NCBI RefSeq assembly: GCF_002551815.1 | Contig: NZ_NVPR01000073.1 | Span: forward strand, 1-64,000 | DNA: 64,000 nucleotides | Source of the DNA: Bacillus sp. AFS098217 | GTDB lineage: Bacteria; Bacillota; Bacilli; Bacillales; Bacillaceae_G | Reading direction: 5' to 3' | Shown here: positions 1 to 8,601 of the stretch, one piece after another | How the letters are laid out: each line of letters opens with the position of its first letter | Position numbering within the stretch: the first letter of the stretch is position 1 | Notes under the pieces: model-generated | What the model was told of the DNA's origin: nothing | Seen by the model: the letters and a program-made list of their open reading frames with translations, nothing else | The model's database searches: none | Program-made: the position numbers and the translations under genes

Positions 1-43
1 TAATAACAAAGTCTCAGCTTTTCAAGCTGAGACTTTGTTATTA
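1..43. terminator. Bidirectional terminator hairpin
   Basis: A 20-bp inverted repeat with a TTC loop. It lies directly after the stop codon of the minus-strand haemolysin III gene and is A/T-rich at both ends, so it could end transcription from either side. Confidence 0.85.
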
Positions 44-44
44 T

Positions 45-701
45 TTATGCGACAGGTAAGACATAAAATAGTACGCAGAAAAACATCATTGCACTACCGC
101 CTAGTACGAAAAGGTGCCAAATTGCGTGATTGAAAGGTAGCTTTTCCCACAAGAAGAAGATAGCTCCTACTGAATATAAAATTCCACCTGTTAAAAGTAA
201 TGAAAATCCGTGTCCAGTTAAATTTTCATAAAGTGGTTTAATGGCAACAATAATGAGCCAGCCCATAATGACATAGCACAGTGTTGACATTTTAATAAAA
301 CGACGTACAAAGAAAATTTTAAAGATGATCCCACCGATGGCAAGTGTCCAAATAATTGCAAGTAGTGTCCATCCAAGGGGACCGCGCAGTGTAATGAGTA
401 AAAAAGGTGTATATGTGCCAGCAATCAATAAATAGATAGCAGAGTGATCTAAAATGGTAAATAATTTTTCTACTTTTGGATGATGGATACTGTGTAGTAG
501 TGTAGAAAATAAGTATAGTAGAAACATGCTCACACCATAAATAGTAAATCCAACAATAGCAGAGGCTGTACCATGTTTGGAAGCATGAATAATTAATATA
601 ATTAAGGCCGGGATACTTAAAATAGCCCCGATTCCATGAGTAATCGCATTGGCAATCTCTTCTTTTACGAATTGTGTCATTTTTGTTATTTTTTGCGTCA
701 T
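45..701 (-). CDS. Haemolysin III / PAQR-family membrane protein
   Basis: A 218-residue multi-span membrane protein of the haemolysin III (YqfA, PAQR-like) family. About seven hydrophobic segments are visible. The family's polar signatures are present: Thr-His-Gly near residues 21-23, Asp85-His86 between membrane segments, and His192/His196 near the C-terminus. In PAQR proteins these residues are thought to bind metal and support a hydrolase-like activity, but the bacterial role is unclear. I chose the ATG at 699-701 because AGAAAGGA lies just upstream; a longer frame to 752 has no ribosome site. The gene stands alone and ends at the terminator at 1-43. Confidence 0.85.
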   Translation of the reverse strand: MTQKITKMTQFVKEEIANAITHGIGAILSIPALIILIIHASKHGTASAIVGFTIYGVSMFLLYLFSTLLHSIHHPKVEKLFTILDHSAIYLLIAGTYTPFLLITLRGPLGWTLLAIIWTLAIGGIIFKIFFVRRFIKMSTLCYVIMGWLIIVAIKPLYENLTGHGFSLLLTGGILYSVGAIFFLWEKLPFNHAIWHLFVLGGSAMMFFCVLFYVLPVA

Positions 702-916
702 GATTTGAATCCTTTCTATTATGATGAAATAAGATATCATTTCTTTTACCATACCATATGCAATAAAAATAGAAAATGAAATTTGTATAATCGATTATAT
801 TTTTGGATTTTTTCGACAAATGATAGCGGATACATTGACGTTTACAGACTTTTTTGACAAAATGAAATTATGGGATAGTAGAATAAGAAATCTACTTATA
901 AGGGAGATGGGGAAAA

Positions 917-1096
917 ATGTTATCAAATATCGGCTTTCCAGGGTTAATTTTAATTTTAGTAGCTGTACTGATATTATTTGGTCCTAAAAAATTACCAGAA
1001 ATCGGACGTTCTTTAGGTGAGACGTTAAAAGAATTTAAAAAATCCACAAGAGAATTAACGGATGATACGTTTCAGGACAAAGAAAAAAATAAATAA
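917..1096 (+). CDS. tatA: Sec-independent translocase protein TatA
   Basis: A 59-residue protein. It has one short N-terminal membrane helix (about residues 4-21), the FGP hinge at 21-23, then an amphipathic Lys/Glu-rich helix starting [12 protein letters not shown] and a charged tail. This is the TatA/E layout: TatA oligomers form the pore for folded twin-arginine substrates at the plasma membrane. GGGAGATGGGG precedes the ATG. tatC follows about 130 bases downstream on the same strand, so the two likely form a minimal Bacillus TatAC translocase. No separate TatB is expected in Bacillus. Confidence 0.93.
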   Translation: MLSNIGFPGLILILVAVLILFGPKKLPEIGRSLGETLKEFKKSTRELTDDTFQDKEKNK

Positions 1097-1229
1097 AAGC
1101 TAGGTGTAAGGCGCTTAACTTTTTATACTCACTTTCCTACTTTATGGAAATGATAATAAACGATTTGTATTCATTCTTCTAGGGGAAATAGAAGAATTTG
1201 GATTGGATGAGAGAAGTGTGGTGAAAGAG

Positions 1230-1973
1230 ATGGAAGATCGAGAGATGAGTATAGTAGAACATATTGTGGAACTTCGAAAGCGCGTAATAATTACTGTCTT
1301 ATCATTCGTAGTATTTTTAATAATTGGTTTTGTTTTCACCAAAGATATTTATTTTTGGCTTGTAAAAGATTTACCGATGAAATTGACAGTTCTCGGTCCA
1401 AGTGATGTATTATGGATCTTTTTCTCGATTGCTACTGTATTTGCCATTGTGTGTACAATTCCGCTAGCAGCGATGCAAATTTGGTTATTTGTGAAACCAG
1501 GTTTGCACCCACGTGAACAAAAAATGACATTAATGTACATTCCTATATTATGTGTATTGTTTATAGCAGGTTTATGTTTCGGATATTTTATTGTGATGCC
1601 CTTCTTATTTCATTTTTTAACGACAATAGGTAATGAAATGTTTAATACAATGTTTACGACGGAAAAATATTTTCATTTTGTATTAAATTTAACAGTTCCA
1701 TTTGCAGTTATATTTGAATTGCCAGTTGTCGTTATGTTTTTAACAAGCATTGGGTTATTAACGGCTGGATTTCTTCAGCAAGTTAGAAGATATGCTTATG
1801 TTATATTGATTGTTATTGCTTCTTGTATATCTCCTCCAGATTTTTTATCACATAGTTTAGTAGCGGTACCGCTAATTTGTATTTATGAAATAAGTATCGC
1901 GTTATCAAAAATTGTAAGTAAAAGAAAACGAAGACGAGAAGAAGAAATGCAGTCAAAAAGTGCCTCATTATAA
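1230..1973 (+). CDS. tatC: Sec-independent translocase protein TatC
   Basis: TatC is the six-span receptor of the twin-arginine translocase. The N-terminus carries the family signature EHIVELRKRV just before the first membrane helix, and six hydrophobic segments follow, with a basic cytoplasmic tail. The length from the ATG at 1230 is 247 residues, normal for TatC. The start is uncertain: the frame is open from a TTG at 1203 and has GTG codons at 1218 and 1221, and none has an ideal Shine-Dalgarno. It lies downstream of tatA and ends inside a terminator. Confidence 0.93.
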   Translation: MEDREMSIVEHIVELRKRVIITVLSFVVFLIIGFVFTKDIYFWLVKDLPMKLTVLGPSDVLWIFFSIATVFAIVCTIPLAAMQIWLFVKPGLHPREQKMTLMYIPILCVLFIAGLCFGYFIVMPFLFHFLTTIGNEMFNTMFTTEKYFHFVLNLTVPFAVIFELPVVVMFLTSIGLLTAGFLQQVRRYAYVILIVIASCISPPDFLSHSLVAVPLICIYEISIALSKIVSKRKRRREEEMQSKSASL

Positions 1974-1987
1974 AGGCACTTTTTTTT
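1955..1987 (+). terminator. Terminator after tatC
   Basis: The stem AAAGTGCC/GGCACTTT is followed by a run of T. The 5' arm overlaps the last codons of tatC. Confidence 0.9.
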
Positions 1988-2128
1988 ATTTATTTGTTAT
2001 ACTATATTTATAATCGTATACAATATAAAGAAGAAAAAAAATATAGAATCTCCGAAATTTAGACAAACTTTTCACCATTGTAAGTTTATACTGAAGTTAT
2101 AAATCCAATGAAAAAGAGGATTGATATC

Positions 2129-2380
2129 GTGATCATGAAAAGTTTTTATTTCACTCATTCAACAGGGAATTGTATTAAAATATTTGAAATTCCTGTCCTA
2201 CAAGCACAGCATCCGTTAGCATTTCTAATTCAGTCGCGTCTTCAATTATTTATCGCTAAAATTCAAAAACAAAAACAACCGAGATTCTCATACTCTTTTC
2301 GCGAATATTTGCAAAGCTGCTTAAAGTGGAATGATTATTCGAATGTGTATAAAACAAATACTCTTGAAAAAAATGCATAA
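2129..2380 (+). CDS. Hypothetical small protein
   Basis: An 83-residue protein I do not recognise. The preferred start is the GTG at 2129, eight bases after AAAGAGGA; an in-frame ATG at 2108 has no ribosome site. The protein is basic and moderately aromatic, with a HPLAFLIQSRLQLFIAKIQ stretch that may form an amphipathic helix. No signal peptide or clear membrane span is visible. The gene is followed immediately by a good terminator, which supports a real monocistronic unit. Confidence 0.55.
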   Translation: MIMKSFYFTHSTGNCIKIFEIPVLQAQHPLAFLIQSRLQLFIAKIQKQKQPRFSYSFREYLQSCLKWNDYSNVYKTNTLEKNA

Positions 2381-2388
2381 TTGAAAGT

Positions 2389-2424
2389 AACGACAGCGTA
2401 AATGCACCCTGTCGTTTTCTTTTT
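2389..2424 (+). terminator. Terminator
   Basis: The stem AACGACAG/CTGTCGTT is followed by a T-rich tract. Confidence 0.85.
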
Positions 2425-2533
2425 AGGCATAAAACAGAAGATTTTTATTGAAAAATGGTTTCAAATGGTTGAAAGCCTTGGGAATGCTAGTATAATAACA
2501 AGGAGAGCGTATTGGAAAGGGAAGAAGTAGAAT

Positions 2534-3376
2534 ATGCAAAAAATTAAAATTGTTACAGACTCAACGGTGGATTTATCACAAGACGTGATTGAAAAATATG
2601 GTGTTCATGTTATCCCATTATCCATTTCTGTGAATGGAAAAACATACTTAGATCGTGTTGACCTACAACCGGATGAATTTATTGAAGAAATGGAAAAGTC
2701 AGAAGAATTACCAAAAACATCACAACCGGCGGTCGGATCATTTGTTGAAATGTACGATCGTTTAGGAGAGGACGGTAGCCAAGTTCTATCCATCCACTTA
2801 ACACACGGTTTAAGTGGATCGGTTGCGACAGCTAATACTGCAGCAACAATGACTGATACAAAAGTTACAGTAGTAGATTCATTGTACATTACGCATGCTT
2901 TAGCCTATCAAGTAATTGAAGCAGCAAAAATGGCGCAAGAAGGACATTCTTTAGAGGATATTTTAAAACGTGTTGAAGAAGTGCGAAAAAACACACGTTT
3001 ATATGTTGTTGTAGATACGTTAGAAAACCTTGTAAAAGGTGGCAGAATCGGAAAAGGAAAAGCGATGATTGGTTCTTTGCTAAACATAAAGCCAATTGCA
3101 ATTGTTGAAGATGGTGTCCTCAATCCAGTTGCAAAAGTACGTAGCCAAGGCCAAATCGTAAAAACATTGATGAAAATGTTTGAAGAAGACATAGCTGGTA
3201 AAACAGTAAAATCAGTAGCTGTGCCGCATGCAAAAGCATTGCCATTAGCGCAAAAAATGAAGGAAGCTGTTGAAAAAATAAGCGGTTTTACCCAAACAGA
3301 AATTTTTTATACAACGCCAGTTATTAGTACTCACACGGGTGCAGGTGCAATTGGATTTTCATATTTTGCTGAATAG
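2534..3376 (+). CDS. DegV family fatty-acid-binding protein
   Basis: A 280-residue DegV (EDD-fold) protein. It opens with the family's TDSTVDL motif (residues 8-14), continues with TSQPAVG near 61-67 and a Ser/His-rich ligand loop (SIHLTHGLSGS), and carries the conserved GGRIGKG segment in the second half. DegV proteins bind fatty acids; in Firmicutes several act as FakB, presenting fatty acid to the kinase FakA. Length is typical. A strong AAAGGGAAG-type site precedes the ATG and a terminator follows. No fakA-like gene is adjacent, so assignment to FakB is inference. Confidence 0.9.
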   Translation: MQKIKIVTDSTVDLSQDVIEKYGVHVIPLSISVNGKTYLDRVDLQPDEFIEEMEKSEELPKTSQPAVGSFVEMYDRLGEDGSQVLSIHLTHGLSGSVATANTAATMTDTKVTVVDSLYITHALAYQVIEAAKMAQEGHSLEDILKRVEEVRKNTRLYVVVDTLENLVKGGRIGKGKAMIGSLLNIKPIAIVEDGVLNPVAKVRSQGQIVKTLMKMFEEDIAGKTVKSVAVPHAKALPLAQKMKEAVEKISGFTQTEIFYTTPVISTHTGAGAIGFSYFAE

Positions 3377-3410
3377 AAAAAGAGCTACCTGAGAGTAGCT
3401 CTTTTTTATT
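3377..3410 (+). terminator. Terminator after degV-like gene
   Basis: The stem AAAAGAGCTAC/GTAGCTCTTTTT has a four-to-five-base loop and a T tail. Confidence 0.92.
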
Positions 3411-3417
3411 TTGCTAT

Positions 3418-3512
3418 TCACGGTCAGTAATATCCAAGTAAAAAAGATAGGTGGGGTATTACTGCCCGTAAAAGTCCAGTTCGTGAGAGTTAATAATCAG
3501 TGAGGGGTGAAA
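3418..3512. repeat. Dispersed intergenic repeat, copy A
   Basis: The arms 3421-3435 and 3453-3468 (CAGTAATA / TATTACTG core) form a stem of about 15 bp with one mismatch. The shared blocks GCCCGTAAAAG and GTGAGAG follow, then a TCAGTGAGGGGTGAA segment. The same ordered blocks occur at about 44036-44176. This looks like one of the bcr-type repeats of the B. cereus group, but family membership is inferred from memory. The rest of the gap to 3709 shows no gene I can support. Confidence 0.6.
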
Positions 3513-3709
3513 AAACATTAGTTGCGATGTCATAACTGGTAGTAATATACAATGATTATCGTGATGATGGCACTTATTGAAATCATAAAGCGCCGTTGTA
3601 AATATTCCTTCATATAATATTCCTCTCCGTTTTTACAGATTTATATGAACAAAAAACACTTGATTATTTAGAGTTCTCTTTCATTATATGCATAAAAGAG
3701 GAAGGGGAT

Positions 3710-4003
3710 TTATAGCTTTATGTGCTTTTTTACAGATTCTTTTATTTCAGAAGACATTTTTTCTAAAATAAAAGTTTGCCCTAGAAATAACACATGAAGT
3801 TGTTCCAAAGGCAACATACGTAAATTCCAGTTATTACGAAGTCTTGTCATGGCTTCTCTTGGTGTCTCATCTGCAAGTGCAAAAGCACCGTAATGCATGG
3901 GAATGAAATGTGTAGCATTGAAAAACCTGTTTTGTTTTCGTTCTTTACACCATCTTAAAAATGAACGAATCTTTTTTTGTATTAATATTATCCATGTTTT
4001 CAT
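3710..4003 (-). pseudogene. C-terminal remnant of a metallo-beta-lactamase-fold hydrolase
   Basis: A 97-codon frame whose middle reads FIPMHYGAFALADETPREA. This matches the last metal-binding histidine region of NAPE-PLD/UlaG-like metallo-beta-lactamase-fold hydrolases (IPMHYG-F-L-DE pattern). The first 30 or so residues are basic and unlike that family. The catalytic HxHxDH half is absent upstream, where 4004-4434 shows only stop-rich AT sequence. I read this as the surviving 3' end of a deleted gene; it could still be expressed as a short protein. Confidence 0.5.
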
Positions 4004-4434
4004 AGCGCTTTACCATGAACATCACCTTATTTGAAATCTTTGCAGCCGTATTGTACCGAAATGTTGTAAAGGAAAACAGTGAAAAAAGTTGATTAACAAT
4101 TAAAAGATTGTAAAAAATGGTGCGAACATCTTTACAAAATAGAAAGCTAGCATGTGAACTACTCACTATCTATGCTAACGCTTAGAGGAGGGAGACTTCT
4201 TACCTAAAGTTAGTTAAAAGAGAAGATAAAATGTTATATAAAGAGGTAACAAAGAAATAATAATTAGTAAACAATGGAGCATTTGTCTATTAATTCGCTT
4301 GAAAATAGGAAGTGATTTACTTAATTTCGCACGATTTCGTGAACAAATAGGATAAACAATTTTCTCATAGTGTTTACTTTTGTTATGATAGACATATCTT
4401 ACATAAATTAAGGGAAGAGAAGAGAGGTTTGAAA
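4004..4434. other. AT-rich gap with no recognisable gene
   Basis: About 430 bases between the hydrolase remnant and the SCO lipoprotein. No frame with a ribosome site was found. It presumably contains the promoter of the downstream gene; a TTTCGTGAACAAAT stretch near 4333 is a possible regulatory half-site, but I cannot assign it. Confidence 0.4.
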
Positions 4435-5022
4435 ATGAAGCGTTATCAAAAGCTGATTGGTCTTTTAGTTGTTTTTTGCTTCTTTATACTTGCAGGATGC
4501 GACTCAGGATCAAAACTCCGTAAACCATTAAATTGGGATTTAGAAACTTTCCAATACATAAATCAAGATGGTAAACAGTTTGGAACGAAAGATTTAAAAG
4601 GGAAAGTATGGGTAGCTGATTTTATGTTTACTCATTGTAAAACGGTTTGTCCACCGATGACTGCAAATATGGCTAAGTTACAAAAAATGGCGAAAGAACA
4701 GAACTTAGATGTTCAATTTGTTTCGTTTAGTGTAGATCCTGAAGTTGATAAGCCAGAAGATTTGAAAGCATTTATACAAAAATTCACAGAAGATACGAAG
4801 AACTGGAATTTGCTTACAGGATACTCATTAGAAGATGTGAAGAAGTTTGCAAAGGATAACTTCCAAACACTTGTAGATAAACCAGATAATGATGATCAAG
4901 TTATGCATGGTACATCATTTTATTTAGTTGATCAAAATGGAAAAGTGATGAAGAAGTATAGTGGAATTAGCAATACGCCATATGAAGATATCTTACGTGA
5001 TATGAAACGATTATTGGAATAA
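4435..5022 (+). CDS. ypmQ: SCO1/SenC family lipoprotein (YpmQ-like)
   Basis: A 195-residue thioredoxin-fold lipoprotein that delivers copper to, or maintains the redox state of, the CuA site of cytochrome c oxidase outside the membrane. The signal peptide ends in the lipobox LAGC, with Cys22 as the lipid-modified residue. The copper-binding CxxxC is Cys68/Cys72 (HCKTVCPP), and the conserved distal histidine is His158 in VMHGTSF. The ATG at 4435 sits seven bases after AGAGAGG; the in-frame TTG at 4429 is less likely. The gene is monocistronic, with a terminator immediately downstream. Confidence 0.93.
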   Translation: MKRYQKLIGLLVVFCFFILAGCDSGSKLRKPLNWDLETFQYINQDGKQFGTKDLKGKVWVADFMFTHCKTVCPPMTANMAKLQKMAKEQNLDVQFVSFSVDPEVDKPEDLKAFIQKFTEDTKNWNLLTGYSLEDVKKFAKDNFQTLVDKPDNDDQVMHGTSFYLVDQNGKVMKKYSGISNTPYEDILRDMKRLLE

Positions 5023-5052
5023 AAGAAGGATGCTTCGGCATCCTTCTTTTTA
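5023..5052 (+). terminator. UUCG-loop terminator
   Basis: A perfect AAGAAGGATGC stem is closed by a TTCG tetraloop and followed by T residues. Confidence 0.95.
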
Positions 5053-5087
5053 TAACTGTATTTTGGGATTTAGATATATAGTAAATG

Positions 5088-5555
5088 TTAATCTATGGAT
5101 AAAATATCATGTTGCTGTGGAAGTTTTGGTGCACGAATTTCTAATACGCCGTTTTGATAAGAGGCTTTTGCTGTCTTTTTATTAATTAAATATGGTAATT
5201 TAATAATGCGAGAGGCTTCTGACATTGAGCGTTCACGGCGATAATAGTTATGAGATGTATGCTCTTTCGTTTCCTCAAGCACGTCTTCTGTTACAGAAAT
5301 TTTTAAGTATTCACTCTGTATTTCGATTTGTATTTGTTCTTTTTGAATCCCTGGGAGTTCAGCTTTGACAACGAGGTCTTTGCCGGCTTCATATAAATCT
5401 ACAGGAAATGTTAATAAACGATTTCCTTTTTGAAAAAAATGATTCAAATCAGCAATTACATTACGAAGAGGTGTTTGCTCGAAAAAATCGTCAATCTGCT
5501 TTAAATAACTGCGAACAGGTGGACGAGAAGAGGAATCTTTTTGTTCTTCACTCAT
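5088..5555 (-). CDS. Hsp20/alpha-crystallin small heat-shock protein
   Basis: A 155-residue small heat-shock protein, an ATP-independent holdase that keeps unfolding proteins soluble. The alpha-crystallin domain spans roughly residues 48-142, with the typical beta-strand text VKAELPGIQKEQIQIEIQ and a GVLEIRAPKL-type end. A short C-terminal tail follows. A Ser/charge-rich N-terminal arm of about 45 residues precedes it. The ribosome site AGGAGGG stands correctly before the ATG. The gene stands alone between the SCO gene and asnB and is divergent from asnB. Confidence 0.92.
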   Translation of the reverse strand: MSEEQKDSSSRPPVRSYLKQIDDFFEQTPLRNVIADLNHFFQKGNRLLTFPVDLYEAGKDLVVKAELPGIQKEQIQIEIQSEYLKISVTEDVLEETKEHTSHNYYRRERSMSEASRIIKLPYLINKKTAKASYQNGVLEIRAPKLPQQHDILSID

Positions 5556-5772
5556 GGTATTCCCTCCTAGAAATCAATTTGCAATATCATATGACAAAAG
5601 CGAGTGAATGTGAGTGCCTATTTTTCATCTTTGCAGAAAAAAATGTTAAAAATGTGAAACGGAGTGATTTTTTATAGTTTTTTTGTCGCCATATTGAGTC
5701 GATTATGCTAGTATAAATAGGGTTGATATAGTAGTATAGAAACAGAATGAAAACTGAAAGAGGGTAAGAAGT

Positions 5773-7674
5773 ATGTGTGGTTTTGTAGGATGTTTATGTG
5801 AAAACCCTAGAGAGTTTTCAGAAACAGAAAAACATCAATTTGAAAATATGAACACGATTATTTTCCACCGTGGTCCAGATGACGAAGGATATTTTCGTGA
5901 TGAACATGTACAATTTGGCTTCCGCCGTTTAAGTATCATTGACTTAGAGGCAGGACATCAGCCGCTAACTTATGAAAATGATCGATATGTAATTATTTTT
6001 AATGGTGAAATTTACAACTATGTAGAATTACGTGAAATGCTACTTGAAAAAGGTGCAACATTTGCTACGCAATCTGATACAGAAGTTATCATTGCATTGT
6101 ATGCACATATGAAAGAGAAATGTGTAGACTACCTTCGCGGTATGTTCGCATTCATGATTTGGGATCGTGAAGAGAAAAAACTTTTTGGAGCACGTGACCA
6201 TTTCGGTATTAAGCCACTATATATCGCACAGCAAGGTGATACAACATTCTTTGCATCTGAGAAGAAAAGTATCATGCAGGTTATGCAAGATAAAGATGTA
6301 AACCCAACTTCTCTGCAACATTATTTTACGTACCAATATGGACCAGAACCAGAAACGTTAACAACTGATATTAACAAAATTGAACCTGGTCATTATTTTG
6401 TGAAAGAAATCGGTAAAGAGATGGAAATTCATCGCTACTGGAAACCGTATTTCAATGCTTCAAGTGCAACGAAAGAAGAGCACATTCAAGCAATTCGCGA
6501 TGTATTATACGACTCTGTAAAAGTGCATATGCGTAGTGATGTACCAGTAGGTTCATTCTTATCTGGTGGTATCGATTCATCTATCATTGCGTCTATCGCA
6601 AGAGAAATGAATCCAAACCTTTTAACATTCTCTGTTGGTTTTGAGCGCCGCGGCTTCAGTGAAGTTGATGTAGCAAAAGAAACGGCAGAAAAATTAGGTG
6701 TTACTAACCATAGTGTCTTCATTACAGCAAAAGAATTTATGAATGAATTCCCAAAAATTATTTGGCATATGGATGATCCTTTAGCTGATCCAGCTGCTGT
6801 GCCGTTGTACTTCGTAGCAAAAGAAGCACGCAAGCATGTAACAGTAGTTCTTTCTGGTGAAGGTGCGGACGAGCTGTTTGGTGGATATAACATTTATCGT
6901 GAGCCAAATTCTTTAAAAATGTTCTCTTACATTCCTACTCCAGGAAAGAGCGTATTAAAAGCATTAAGTGGTGCGCTTAAAGAAGGATTTAAAGGGAAAA
7001 GCTTCTTAGAGCGTGGATGTACACCAATTGAAGAACGTTACTATGGAAATGCGAAAATCTTCCGTGAAGAAGAAAAAGCTGAATTAATGAAGTATTATAA
7101 TGAAAGTATTAACTATATGGATATCACGAAGCCATTGTATAATGAAATCAAAGATTATGACGATGTAAGCAAAATGCAATACATCGACATGTTCACATGG
7201 CTACGTGGCGACATTTTATTAAAAGCTGATAAAATGACGATGGCAAATTCATTGGAACTTCGTGTACCATTCTTGGATAAAGAAGTATTTGACGTTGCGT
7301 CTAAAATTCCAACAGAATTAAAAATCGCAAATGGAACAACAAAAGCAATTTTACGTGAAGCAGTGCGCGGAATTGTTCCAGATCACGTGTTAGACCGTAA
7401 AAAACTTGGCTTCCCAGTACCGATTCGTCATTGGTTAAAAGATGAAATGCACGACTGGGCTGTTAATATTATTAAAGAAAGCAAAACTGAGCATTTAATC
7501 GACAAACAGTATGTACTAAACTTACTGGAAGCACATTGTGCAGATAAAGGCGATTATAGCCGTAAAATTTGGACAGTACTAGCATTTATGGTATGGCACC
7601 AAATTTATGTTGAGCATAAATATGATACGAATCATTTTCATGAAGAAACAAAACGTGCGTATAGCTTAGTTTAA
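5773..7674 (+). CDS. asnB: Asparagine synthase (glutamine-hydrolysing)
   Basis: A 633-residue class-II amidotransferase making asparagine from aspartate, glutamine and ATP. After Met removal Cys2 (MCGF) is the glutaminase nucleophile, and HRGPD and NGEIYNY motifs follow in the N-terminal Ntn domain (to about residue 210). The synthetase domain has the PP-loop SGGIDSS at 264-270 and the GEGADELFGGY motif. Length and text closely resemble B. subtilis AsnB rather than AsnO. AAAGAGGGTAAG precedes the ATG, and a perfect terminator ends the single-gene unit. Confidence 0.95.
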   Translation: MCGFVGCLCENPREFSETEKHQFENMNTIIFHRGPDDEGYFRDEHVQFGFRRLSIIDLEAGHQPLTYENDRYVIIFNGEIYNYVELREMLLEKGATFATQSDTEVIIALYAHMKEKCVDYLRGMFAFMIWDREEKKLFGARDHFGIKPLYIAQQGDTTFFASEKKSIMQVMQDKDVNPTSLQHYFTYQYGPEPETLTTDINKIEPGHYFVKEIGKEMEIHRYWKPYFNASSATKEEHIQAIRDVLYDSVKVHMRSDVPVGSFLSGGIDSSIIASIAREMNPNLLTFSVGFERRGFSEVDVAKETAEKLGVTNHSVFITAKEFMNEFPKIIWHMDDPLADPAAVPLYFVAKEARKHVTVVLSGEGADELFGGYNIYREPNSLKMFSYIPTPGKSVLKALSGALKEGFKGKSFLERGCTPIEERYYGNAKIFREEEKAELMKYYNESINYMDITKPLYNEIKDYDDVSKMQYIDMFTWLRGDILLKADKMTMANSLELRVPFLDKEVFDVASKIPTELKIANGTTKAILREAVRGIVPDHVLDRKKLGFPVPIRHWLKDEMHDWAVNIIKESKTEHLIDKQYVLNLLEAHCADKGDYSRKIWTVLAFMVWHQIYVEHKYDTNHFHEETKRAYSLV

Positions 7675-7680
7675 TTAGGA

Positions 7681-7717
7681 AAACCTTAAGATCGCATTCG
7701 ATCTTAAGGTTTTTTTC
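7681..7717 (+). terminator. Terminator after asnB
   Basis: The stem AAACCTTAAGATCG/CGATCTTAAGGTTT has a CATT loop and a T7 tail. Confidence 0.95.
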
Positions 7718-7767
7718 ATAAATATGTATGGTACTTGATACAATAATAATAAAAGGATGGACAAAGC

Positions 7768-8127
7768 GTGATTACATTTGAAAAAGTGAATTTTGAAACA
7801 GAAAAAGTTGTTGAGGAAATGTTTGCGTCACATAGCTTAGTGAAAAAAGATGTTCAATATTGTATAAAAGCTGATGATACATATATTGGGGTAATTGATT
7901 ATTTGACACAAGGTGAGAGTGCTATATTATCTAATTTAATGATTCATTTTGATTATCAAGGCTATGGATATGGAACGAATGCCTATTTTACATTTGAAGA
8001 GATGATGAAACAGAGAAATATGAAGGATATCAAGGTGCTACAGGGAGAGTTAACCGAGCAAGCCAAGTCTTTTATAGGGAACCTAGGTTTTGTATTGAAC
8101 AGTGAAATATATATGAAACGTTTCTAG
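7768..8127 (+). CDS. GNAT-like acetyltransferase
   Basis: A 119-residue protein with the central GNAT acetyl-CoA loop pattern: MIHFDYQGYGYGT (about residues 59-72) resembles the V-P-x-x-Q/R-G-x-G/A motif. A helix follows, then the GNLGF segment typical of the last strands. The substrate is unknown. The start is GTG at 7768 after AAAGGATGG. The protein is somewhat short for the family (about 140-170 residues), with the N-terminal strands compressed, so it may be a minimal or divergent member. The small membrane-protein gene follows after about 40 bases. Confidence 0.65.
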   Translation: MITFEKVNFETEKVVEEMFASHSLVKKDVQYCIKADDTYIGVIDYLTQGESAILSNLMIHFDYQGYGYGTNAYFTFEEMMKQRNMKDIKVLQGELTEQAKSFIGNLGFVLNSEIYMKRF

Positions 8128-8165
8128 TAACTAGGCAGGGAAATGAATAGAAGGCAGGTGGATGT

Positions 8166-8501
8166 ATGACGATGACAACGGGTCTTTTTCTAGTTGGAGG
8201 CTGTTTTGTAGTAGCAGAACTATGTCAAATTTTTATTCGGAAAATGATGCGTAAAAAGCGCAAACCGTATGAATGGCAATACATTCCAGTGTTTTTTATT
8301 TTGTTTTGTACTTTATTTTTCTTGCAACATACAGCTCACTTTCCACCAATTTTAAATATTTTTTTGAAGTTTGGCTTATTATATAGCGGCATTGGGATTG
8401 CGATTTTATTTAGCTTATTTTGTATACGTCATATTCATTATCAATCTTACATATTTATTTTAAATTGGTTAAATCGAGCTGATAGAAACCGCCTTATATA
8501 A
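8166..8501 (+). CDS. Small membrane protein of unknown function
   Basis: A 111-residue protein with three predicted membrane helices (about residues 5-24, 39-55 and 68-92), a basic RKMMRKKRKPYEW loop after the first helix, and a short basic tail. I do not recognise the family. It is probably co-transcribed with the preceding GNAT gene, since only 38 bases separate them and no terminator is visible between. The 3' end of the gene itself forms the 5' arm of the terminator. Confidence 0.7.
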   Translation: MTMTTGLFLVGGCFVVAELCQIFIRKMMRKKRKPYEWQYIPVFFILFCTLFFLQHTAHFPPILNIFLKFGLLYSGIGIAILFSLFCIRHIHYQSYIFILNWLNRADRNRLI

Positions 8502-8513
8502 GGCGGTTTTTTA
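8486..8513 (+). terminator. Terminator overlapping the stop codon
   Basis: The stem AACCGCCTTAT/ATAAGGCGGTT is followed by T residues. Its left arm encodes the last codons of the membrane protein. Confidence 0.92.
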
Positions 8514-8601
8514 TCTGTTTTTGTAACCAATTCTTTATGATTTACATAGAATAGGACGAGCATAAATATATGCTTTATTAAATAGAGGAAGGAAATGATA
8601 T

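Noticed and set aside
319-819. A 166-codon frame on the minus strand
   Set aside because: It lies in another frame of the haemolysin III gene, has a Cys/Tyr/Trp-rich composition unlike protein-coding genes here, and has no ribosome site.
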